From Selaginella moellendorffii (lineage: Eukaryota > Streptophyta > Lycopodiopsida > Selaginellales > Selaginellaceae), in contig NW_003314279.1 of the NCBI RefSeq assembly GCF_000143415.4, forward strand, positions 788,662 through 852,661: a stretch of 64,000 nt of DNA, read 5' to 3'. The position numbers were made by a program, and so were the translations under genes. Of the stretch, positions 57,212 through 64,000 are shown one piece after another; position 1 is the first letter of the stretch; each line of letters begins with the position of its first letter. The notes beneath the pieces were generated by a model. It was not told where the DNA came from. It was given only the letters and a program-made list of their open reading frames with translations, and searched no databases.

Positions 57212-58280
57212 ATGAGCTGCAGCAAATTTGGATTGATCTTGCTTCAGGGATTCACTACCTTTGATAGGAGGAGAGGGTTCAACACCTATTTCGAGAAAAT
57301 GATGTCTGTGCTGCAGATGGAAGAACTTTGGGAAATTGTTTCACCACCAACAATTGCTGCAGATGCTCATATGCGGCGAGCCCTTGCTGCATTGGGAGCT
57401 TCACCTTCGGTGGAAGGAGAAGTCGTGGATGAAGAGGCAATTTGTGCCTCTGTTGCAACAGCTCGACAACAGCTTGATCCTAGGGAACAAGCTGCACTGG
57501 AGAAGAAGGAATCTCGAGAAAAAGGAAGCTTGCAGATGCCCTTATGATGCATTTGCATCATAAGAGTGCTTGTGAGATCTGGGCTCATCTTCACAACAAG
57601 TATGCTATTCTTTTCTTCTCCAAGATCAGCATGGTCAAGACTTGCATTCATGAGACCCATTTTCATCCAGGTGAGAACTTTGAAGAGTTCCTCGCCAAGA
57701 TGCAAGATCTGTAGATGGAGCTTGAAGGCAGTCCAGCGGCATTCAACGAAAGCAAGAAAGTTTTGGTGCTTTGCAAGGCCATGCAAGATTCTTCTTTTAG
57801 TTCTTTTGTCCCTACCGTTTGCATGATGTCGCTCAACTTTGAACAAGCTAAGCAAACTTTATGCTTGGAGCTGGCTGCAAGAGGTTTGATTGTGGACTTT
57901 GATTAGAGGCCTTCCCATGTTTTGATCTCACAGTCTACATCAAATGTTTCTACATCAAGCAATCAGTCAGGGACTGATTCAGCTCTGTAGCGCCTCCTTG
58001 AAGACCTTTAAAGGGTCTCTAGCAAACTGGTGTCCGACAATGTAGACATGTCGTCGACCACCAGGCCTCCAGGGCTGGAAATCATCGAGGCAGAGGAGGC
58101 TGCAGAAGAGGAGGATGAGGTAGAGGTCACAGGTTTAGGGGAAATCTACAGCAGCAGCAGAATTCAAGGAATTCTGGTAAAGAAGCAGTAGTTTGAGATT
58201 GTTTTGTGGGCAAGAACAAACAAGAATGCTGGACCTATGGGATGCCAGGACACTACTCCAAGGATTGGAGTTGTAGCTTG
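57212..58280 (+). pseudogene. gag: Ty1/copia Gag remnant
   Basis: It starts MSCSKFGLILLQGFTTFDRR, typical of copia Gag beginnings, followed by MSVLQMEELWEIV. The first frame ends at TGA 57545-57547. Reading continues in another frame (HKSACEIWAHLHNKY, then FHPGENFEEFLAKMQDL, MELEGSPAAFNESKKVLVLCKAMQDSS). A decayed zinc knuckle follows near 58226-58270 (CWTYGMPGHYSKDW), in which two of the cysteines expected in CX2CX4HX4C are replaced by Y and W. Several stops and a frameshift rule out function. Confidence 0.8.
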
Positions 58281-58320
58281 GCTGCAGCACATGAATATAG
58301 GGCTCGCAGCAAATGCTCAG

Positions 58321-58779
58321 GAAGGGGAAACATAGGAACTTGCAGCATCATTTGAGGTAGCAATTCCAAATGTTTTTGAAAAACTGACCATCAATTTAGG
58401 TTCAGAGAGACACCTGATGCAAAGCTTGTCGAACTTTGTGCAGTTGCATGCTACAAAAGGGAAGTGCATTCGTGTGGGAGATGGAAGCATTTTACCTGTT
58501 CGTGCAATTGGGGATGTGTGAGTTCCACTGGGAACAAAGTCTTTGCTCATGAAGAATGCATAGTATGTTCCAAAGATAGTGAAGAATCTGGTTTCTGTAG
58601 CTAGGCTTATGGATGAAGGTCTGGATGTGAATTTCTCCAAACATCAGTGTCAAGTTCTTGCAAATGGTCGTCCATTACTACATTTTCCCAGATGTGGTAA
58701 CCTGTTTGAGAAGGAGATAGCTTCTGGAGAAAAATCAAATGCTCTTGAGATATGCATGACTACAGATAGTTCTTTCTAG
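58321..58779 (+). pseudogene. pol: Ty1/copia protease/pre-integrase remnant
   Basis: Readable motifs are CIRVGDGSILPVRAIGDV, then YVPKIVKNLVSVARLMDEGLDV (about 58564-58628), the segment between protease and integrase in copia Pol. Stops occur at about 58519 and 58561. The element ends at 58850, where the Ty3 copy 2 sequence begins, so reverse transcriptase is missing. Confidence 0.75.
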
Positions 58780-58850
58780 CATGCTCAACTTGCACATGCC
58801 CCCCTCTCATCAAGCGTATATAGAAGCAGGAGCTTGTGGATGGCTTCAAC

Positions 58851-58941
58851 TGTCAAGACCCCCAACAAGATCAAGACTGGAAAATCTTTTTCTCTTTGTC
58901 TTTAGCATTTTCCAGTCTTGATCTTGTTGGGGGTCTTGACA
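58851..58941. repeat. U5 foldback: 34-bp perfect inverted repeat at the left end of Ty3 copy 2
   Basis: The left arm 58851-58884 (TGTCAAGACCCCC to GACTGGAAAA) is the exact complement of the right arm 58908-58941, the last 34 bases of U5, with a 23-base loop. Both arms share TTGGGGG, where the LTRs of copy 1 have TCAGGGG. Confidence 0.92.
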
Positions 58942-58943
58942 GT

Positions 58944-58958
58944 TTGATTCAGATTGTG
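58944..58958 (+). promoter_or_regulatory. Self-complementary primer-binding site (Ty3 copy 2)
   Basis: TTGATTCAGATTGTG is complementary over 15 bases to CACAATCTGAATCAA at 63779-63793 in its 3' LTR, starting one base before the predicted RNA start. Confidence 0.75.
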
Positions 58959-59038
58959 TTTTTTGCTTTTCTTTTAGCTTGTTTTGATTATTTGATTGCC
59001 TTTGTCTTTTCCCCCCTTTCTTTTCTTTCTTCTTGCCA

Positions 59039-60010
59039 ATGGAGTCTCCAAGCCATCCTGATTTCTTTGCCGAAGTCCTTGCAAAAATCCAGTCTGAGAA
59101 TACCGAGCTGAAGGCGACCCTTCTTCGCATGCAGCAGGAGCTTGCTTCACTTTCGGCTCAAGGATCCAGCAAAGTTCCCGAACCGAAGGTGAGTTTCCCG
59201 GCGAAATTTTCAGGCAAGCGTTCAGAGCTTCGTGGATTTTTGAATCAAATGGAGCTGATCTTTGCACTTCAACATCGGCGGTACCCCACTCCCGAGTCTC
59301 AAATCGGCGCGATTGGGACGTTGCTCGAGGGTGCAGCTTTGTCATGGTTTTCTCCTCTTCTGGAGAAGAGCATGAAAGGGGTCGTGGTTCCGGAGCTGAT
59401 GGATCTTCAATTGTTCAAAGAGAAGCTCGAAGCATGTTTTGGCGAGACGGATCGGGTTCGGGCTGCTACCACAAAGATGAGACGTCTCTCTCAGGGGTCT
59501 TGTCCTGCCTCGATCTACGCTGCAGAGTTCCAACTCCTTGCCTTGGACACTCAGTGGGATGAGCGGGCCTTGATTGACCAATTTCGTTTCGGCCTCAACA
59601 ACGGTGTCAAGGATTTGTTGCTCACCATGGAGGATCCCAAGGACCTGTCGGACGCCATCAACAAAGCTGTTCGATGTGACAATCGTCTCTTTGAACGTCG
59701 TCAGGAAAGTCGCCGCGCCACTGTTTTTCTGTCCCAGACTCAGGAATCCCAGCTTGAGTCTTCGGGGCATAGTCCTGAACCTACTGCTCCGGTCCCGATG
59801 GATATTTCTGGTACTCCCCGACTCATTAGAGGGAAGTTGAGTCCTGCTGAGAGGCAACGTCGAATATCTCATAATCTTTGCCTCTACTGTGCTGATCCTA
59901 ATCACAAAGCAGCTGTGTGTCCCAGGAAGCCTCCCCGATTGCTCGAGTTCACTCTGCTTCAAAGTCCACCACTGTTGCAGTCGGGAAACGACCCTGTCCA
60001 AACAGAGTAG
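59039..60010 (+). CDS. gag: Intact Gag of Tf1/sushi-like Ty3 element
   Basis: A 323-residue Gag, the RNA-packaging shell protein. The start is the ATG at 59039 (MESPSHPDFF), matching copy 1. Residues about 7-38 form a likely coiled coil (AEVLAKIQSENTELKATLLRMQQEL). The core around FPAKFSGKRSELRGFLNQMELIF and LSWFSPLLEK resembles Gag of the sushi/Tf1 group. The zinc knuckle CLYCADPNHKAAVC is intact near the C-terminus. The stop TAG at 60008-60010 lies in the loop of the predicted frameshift stem. Pol follows in the -1 frame and overlaps gag's last bases. Codon use resembles copy 1. Whether it is expressed is unknown, as its 5' LTR promoter is missing. Confidence 0.9.
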   Translation: MESPSHPDFFAEVLAKIQSENTELKATLLRMQQELASLSAQGSSKVPEPKVSFPAKFSGKRSELRGFLNQMELIFALQHRRYPTPESQIGAIGTLLEGAALSWFSPLLEKSMKGVVVPELMDLQLFKEKLEACFGETDRVRAATTKMRRLSQGSCPASIYAAEFQLLALDTQWDERALIDQFRFGLNNGVKDLLLTMEDPKDLSDAINKAVRCDNRLFERRQESRRATVFLSQTQESQLESSGHSPEPTAPVPMDISGTPRLIRGKLSPAERQRRISHNLCLYCADPNHKAAVCPRKPPRLLEFTLLQSPPLLQSGNDPVQTE

Positions 60011-60027
60011 GAGCTGTCTGTTTGGAC
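59983..60027 (+). promoter_or_regulatory. -1 ribosomal frameshift signal between gag and pol
   Basis: The heptamer G GGA AAC (59983-59989) is in the gag frame and of the X XXY YYZ type. A 6-base spacer follows, then a perfect 10-bp stem, GTCCAAACAG (59996-60005) with CTGTTTGGAC (60018-60027). The gag stop codon is in the 12-base loop. Slippage joins gag to the pol frame without an intervening stop. Confidence 0.82.
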
Positions 60028-62981
60028 TCCCCAAATAAAAATCACTTTTCTTCCTTATCAAGCTCCTCACCACCTTTCATCAAAGCCACCACCAATTCCC
60101 GCAACTTCCGTGTCCCATGTCTCCTTTCTTTCACCGGACAATCAGGACTCAAGGCTTTGGCGCTACTGGACTCGGGTGCAACTTCCTGCTTCATGGACAC
60201 GGACTTTGCTGCCCGACATCACATTCCTCTTTCTCCTACCATATGGGATCTGAGGGTTGAAGGCATCGGCGGGCATTTTGTGTCTCCATCTTCTGGACTT
60301 AGGGAAACGTTGCCCGTTCGAGTACACATCGGGTCCACCGTCACCGATATCGCCTTCAACATCATCAACAGCAAGTCTTCCTCTGTGGTGCTCGGTCTTC
60401 CTTGGTTCCAACTACATCAGCCTCAGATTTGTTGGAAGGACTTACAGCTCATCTCTCCCACATCACCATCTCCCACGGCTTCCCCTGGTGTTCATCGAGT
60501 CCGAATCAGGAAAAGTTCCCTAAACTCAAGTCGGGGTTCTGTTCCTGACCCTACGCAGTTTTCATCCTCTTCTTTTTTCTCTCTTCCATATTACACTGGA
60601 CAGTATCCTCGTCTCATCATTCCATTTAGTCGTACTCCTCCTCCTATCTCCACAATCACTATGAAAGAACTCCTTCATGAAGAACCTCTTTTTCTTTTTG
60701 CTTTGCATGTTTCTCCTGTCAGTCTTCCTGAGAAGTATCATGATTTTGGGGATGTGTTTGACAAGAAAAAAGCTAGTGTACTGCCTGTTCATCGGCCTTA
60801 TGATTGTCCCATTGATTTACAGGAAGGAGCGTCACCTCCGTGGGGGCCTATCTATGGGTTATCCCCGTCCGAGCTTAAGGCCCTCAAAGAGTACGTGGAT
60901 GAGAACCTTGCCTCGGGCTACATTCAGCATTCGCAGTCCCCGGCTGGAGCGCCTGTCTTCTTTGTCAAGAAGAAGGATGGGAGCTTGCGGCTAGTCATCG
61001 ACTACCGAGGTTTGAACAAGGTGACTGTTCGGAACCGTTATCCACTGCCCCTGATCTCGGACCTGTTGGAACGCCTCGGCGGTGCCCGCTTCTTCACCAA
61101 GATCGACCTCCGTGGAGCATACAACCTGATCCGGATCCGGCCTGGTGATGAATGGAAGACTGCGTTCCGAACCCGCTATGGCCACTTCGAGTACACTGTC
61201 ATGCCATTTGGCTTGACAAATGCTCCAGCGGTTTTCCAACACATGGCGAATGACGTTTTTCGGGAGTTTCTTGATCAGATGGTGATTGTCTACCTCGATG
61301 ACATCCTCATCTACTCAAAAACTCAGGAGGAGCATGACGAACATGTTCGCAAGGTGCTAGCGAAGCTGCGAGAACACGGCCTATACGCGAAGCTTGAGAA
61401 ATGTTCCTTTGATCAGCAGTCTGTGGAGTTCCTTGGGTACATTGTCACTCCTGAGGGTATCACGATGGATCCTGCAAAAGTCAAGACTATTCTCGAATGG
61501 GAGCCTCCACAATCAATGTCAGACGTTCAGGTTTTCCTTGGCTTCGCCAACTTCTACCGCAAATTCATTGATCACTACTCTGACATTGTCCTTCCTCTCA
61601 CACATCTCACTCGCAAGGATGTTCCCTTCTCTTGGTCTGCTGCTGCCCAGCAGGCTTTCGACACACTCAAGGCGGCCTTCAGTTCTGCTCCTGTCTTGAT
61701 CCATGCTGATTCCTCACAACCTTTCTTCATCGAGGCTGACGCCTCCGACTTTGCCATTGGTGCTGTGCTATCTCAACTCGGAGCGGATCACGAATTTCAT
61801 CCGGTCGCTTTCCATTCTCGGAAATTCCAGCCTGCGGAGATCAATTACGAAATCCACGACAAGGAGCTTCTTGCCATCGTGGATTCCTTTGGAGAGTGGC
61901 GCCGTTTCTTGGAGGGGGCGAGCCATCAAACAACAGTCTGGACGGATCACAAAAATCTTGAGTACTTTGCCACTTCCCGAGTTTTAAGCCGTCGTCAAGC
62001 AAGGTGGGCACAATTCCTGAGTCGGTTTGACTTTGTTATCAAGTACAGACCTGGAAAGTTTCAAGGCCTTCCTGATGCTCTTTCAAGGCGCTCCTATCTC
62101 AGTCTCAGGCCTGGTAATCCTGCCTTCGATCAACAGGATCAAGTTATCCTCGGTCCTGATCGGCTTCACGTTATGGCAATTTCCCTGGCCCCTCAGGACT
62201 CCTCCTTGATGGATGCAATCAGAAACGATCTTCAATCCGATGATCTCGCTAGCGACATTTTTCCCCATCTTCAGGCTGGACACCCAGTGACTCCCGACTG
62301 CCGGCGATTTGACGAGTTCGAGTTCTTAGATGGCTTATTGTACCGTGGGGAGCAGCTTTACGTTCCTGAAGGTGATGCTCGAAGGTTGATCCTGATGGCG
62401 TGCCACGATAGCCCGACTGCTGGTCACTTCGGCATTGCGAAAACCTATGAGCTAGTTGCACGGGACTTTTGGTGGCCTCACATGGACGACTACATCAAAG
62501 CTTTTGTTACCTCCTGTGACACTTGTGCCCGGAATAAGGTACCTCGCCACCTTCCTTCAGGTTTGCTTCGTTCCCTTCCGGTCCCTTCAGGTCCTTGGGA
62601 ATCCATCTCCATGGATTTCTTGAGTGATCTTCCGAGTTCTGGAGGCTTCAACAGCATTTTAGTCGTGGTGGATCGCTTCACAAAGATGGCGCACTTCTTG
62701 CCATGTACCAAGGAGTTTTCGGGCGAGGACATGGCAAAACTGGTATTCAGGGAAATTTTCCGACTTCATGGGATTCCTACAGATGTGGTTTCGGATCGGG
62801 GGCCTCAGTTCATCTCTCATTTCTGGCAACGGTTTTTGCAGTTGCTTGGAGTGAAGGCCAACCTCTCTTCGGCATATCATCCTCAAACTGATGGGCAGTC
62901 CGAGCGAACGATTTAGACATTGAAACAATTCTTGAGGTGCTTCATCAACTATCATCAGGATAACTGGTTCGATATCCTTCC
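59984..62981 (+). pseudogene. pol: Pol polyprotein of Ty3 copy 2, nearly open, interrupted in integrase
   Basis: In order: protease (LDSGATSCF, about 60168-60194), reverse transcriptase (VIDYRGLNK; catalytic YLDD at about 61292-61303), RNase H (IEADASDFAIGAVLSQ; WTDHKNLEYF), integrase zinc region (HFGIAKTYE through CDTCARNK) and catalytic core (SMDFL; SDRGPQF; QSERTI). The first stop is TAG at 62914-62916, where copy 1 has CAG. Shortly after, at 62977-62982 (shared CTTCCC), pol sequence switches to LTR. The end of the integrase core and the integrase C-terminal part are lost. Protease to RNase H looks intact. Pol lies in the -1 frame to gag with a stop (59899-59901) upstream, so it depends on frameshifting. 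Confidence 0.92.
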
Positions 62982-62982
62982 C

Positions 62983-63197
62983 GATTCCTGAGTCTCGAGC
63001 CACATTCCTGATGATGATGTGGCGCCTCCTCAACCTCAGCTGTATTTAGGCTGTCCTCGATCCAAGAGTGGTGGAGCTTCATCAACCTATAGTATATATA
63101 GGTTAGCCTTGTTCCATTTCTCCACAATCTGAATCAACACCAGTCTAAGGCCTCTTCTTTGTTTTCACTAGCTTTTTCTCTTTGTCTTTAGCATTTT
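62983..63197 (+). repeat. LTR fragment inserted in pol of Ty3 copy 2
   Basis: It runs from mid-U3 (GATTCCTGAGTCTCGAG) through the TATA box and RNA start to late U5 (GCATTTT). It replaces about 490 bases of pol. The junctions share CTTCCC (62977-62982) and CCAGT (63198-63202) with both parents. Confidence 0.88.
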
Positions 63198-63202
63198 CCA
63201 GT

Positions 63203-63485
63203 GCAGCTTGAGGATGGGTCTGAGTACGAGGTTCAGGACATCCTTGATTCCAAGATTTCACGATCTAAACTCTACTATCTGGTGGACTGGAAGGGTTACG
63301 GACCTGAGGAACGCACTTGGGAACCTGCGGACAACCTGATTCATTCTCCTGACCTTGTTCAGGACTTCCACCGCCGCTATCCTTCTCGTCCCAGTCCTCA
63401 TTCTTTTTCTCCATCTCCCATCCCTCGCCGCTCATCTCATCCTCCTCTTCGTTCTCGTTCACATCCTCGTTCCACTCGTTCTTGA
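63203..63485 (+). pseudogene. pol: Detached chromodomain of Ty3 copy 2 pol
   Basis: This C-terminal module has an uninterrupted chromodomain (YEVQDILDSKISRSKLYYLV, then [14 protein letters not shown] and an FHRRYP tail), followed by a basic serine/proline-rich end. Chromodomains of this group are thought to guide integration to marked chromatin. The aromatic residues lost in copy 1 (W to stop) are present here. It is out of frame with the upstream pol because of the LTR fragment. It stops at TGA 63483-63485, inside the polypurine tract segment. Confidence 0.85.
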
Positions 63486-63496
63486 GGAGGGGGTGC

Positions 63497-63812
63497 TGTC
63501 AGGAATCCCCCAATTCTTGCCACATTCCTGACTCTCACCGGATTCCTGACCTGCAGACCACATTCTTGACTCTCGAGACACTTCTCTATTCCTGACTCTC
63601 GAGACACTTCCCTATTCCTGACTCTCGAGACACTTCCCGATTCCTGAGTCTCGAGCCACATTCCTGATGATGATGTGGCGCCTCCTCGACCTCAGCTGTA
63701 TTTAGGCTGTCCTCGATCCAAGAGTGGTGGAGCTTCATCAACCTATAGTATATATAGGTTAGCCTTGTTCCATTTCTCCACAATCTGAATCAACACCAGA
63801 CTAACGCCTCCT
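63497..63812 (+). repeat. 3' LTR of Ty3 copy 2, truncated in U5
   Basis: It starts TGTCAGGAAT after the tract GAGGAGGGGGTGC. It has extra CTGACTCTC repeats in U3, a TATA box at 63749-63756 and a predicted RNA start at 63780. Similarity to other LTRs fades about 30 bases after the RNA start, near 63812. Confidence 0.85.
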
Positions 63813-64000
63813 CTGAGATGTCCCGAGCCTTGTAAGTATGGAATTAATCTTTTCCGGGCTAGATCACTGCAGGCACTTCTTCCGTTCTCGTCTTTTTGTC
63901 ACTCTTCCGTGAGAGGAATCACTCTAATGCTACGATGGTTCGCTACATGAGCTGACCTTTTGTGTTCACCACGTTTAGGCTGGAATTTTTGAACTTGCAT
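63813..64000. other. Unassigned right flank
   Basis: No similarity to the element families above is visible, and no gene or motif is recognised in these 188 bases. Confidence 0.6.

Larger units (their letters stand above)
58851..63812 (+). mobile_element. Rearranged chromodomain Ty3/gypsy element, Tf1/sushi-like (copy 2)
   Basis: The same family as 33373-38925. Its left end is not a normal LTR but a U5 tail preceded by its own inverted copy (58851-58941). Gag is intact. Pol is open to 62913 except for its last part, where an LTR fragment replaces about 490 bases of integrase. The chromodomain and a 3' LTR lacking most of U5 follow. No target duplication could be found. This copy shows the family's expression signals best. 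Confidence 0.9.

Noticed and set aside
58846-63820. Target site duplication for Ty3 copy 2
   Set aside because: The five bases before 58851 (TCAAC) are not found at a sensible right border. The only nearby TCAAC is part of the LTR itself, and the 3' LTR is truncated.

Overview
This is a transposable-element-dominated stretch of a plant nuclear genome. The evidence is: LTR retrotransposons with initiator-Met tRNA primer sites, large non-coding LTR elements (LARD-like), Ty1/copia and Ty3/gypsy remnants, a chromodomain Ty3 family, and one intron-less lectin-like gene. The chromodomain family looks like the Tf1/sushi/Tcn1 type, best known from fungi and vertebrates and reported in plants from mosses and lycophytes. 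A seed-free land plant is therefore a reasonable guess, but the species cannot be named from this window. I saw no rRNA gene, convincing tRNA gene, CRISPR array or ordinary multi-exon gene.

Layout. (1) Positions 1-22663 and 30305-30829 are family A, a non-coding LTR element on the minus strand with LTRs of about 1.15 kb. It is arranged LTR-internal-LTR-partial internal. (2) Family B, another non-coding LTR element (LTRs of about 1.8 kb carrying a GA-rich satellite), entered family A at 257-15012 with target duplication GAGTG. A younger B copy (6608-14371, AGAAG) then inserted into the 3' LTR of the older one. A third B copy (22664-30299, minus, ATACT) lies in the right-hand family A fragment. 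(3) Positions 31036-33222 are an A+T-rich island with an intact 294-codon secreted lectin-like ORF at 31461-32345. (4) Positions 33228-45230 hold a broken plus-strand family A copy. It is interrupted by a complete chromodomain Ty3 element (33373-38925, GGCTT) and by a minus-strand gypsy relic (39932-42726). (5) Positions 45231-49337 and 56617-56984 are decayed gypsy reverse transcriptase and integrase pieces, split by a complete plus-strand family A element (49338-56611, CAAAG). (6) Positions 56985-58850 are the 5' half of a short-LTR copia element. (7) Positions 58851-63812 are a second, rearranged Ty3 copy with an intact gag and a nearly intact pol.

How the parts work together. The Ty3 copies encode Gag, protease, reverse transcriptase/RNase H, integrase and a chromodomain. 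Their predicted RNA 5' end (31 nt after the TATA box) is complementary over 14 nt to the sequence just inside the 5' LTR. This is the signature of Tf1-type self-priming. Pol is predicted to be made by -1 frameshifting at GGGAAAC, followed 6 nt later by a 10-bp stem-loop. Families A and B encode no protein and must be moved by proteins from elsewhere. They share a stem-loop with an AGGA loop just before the polypurine tract, and family B carries a chain of tRNA-arm-like stem-loops. These RNA structures are the least explained signals in the window.
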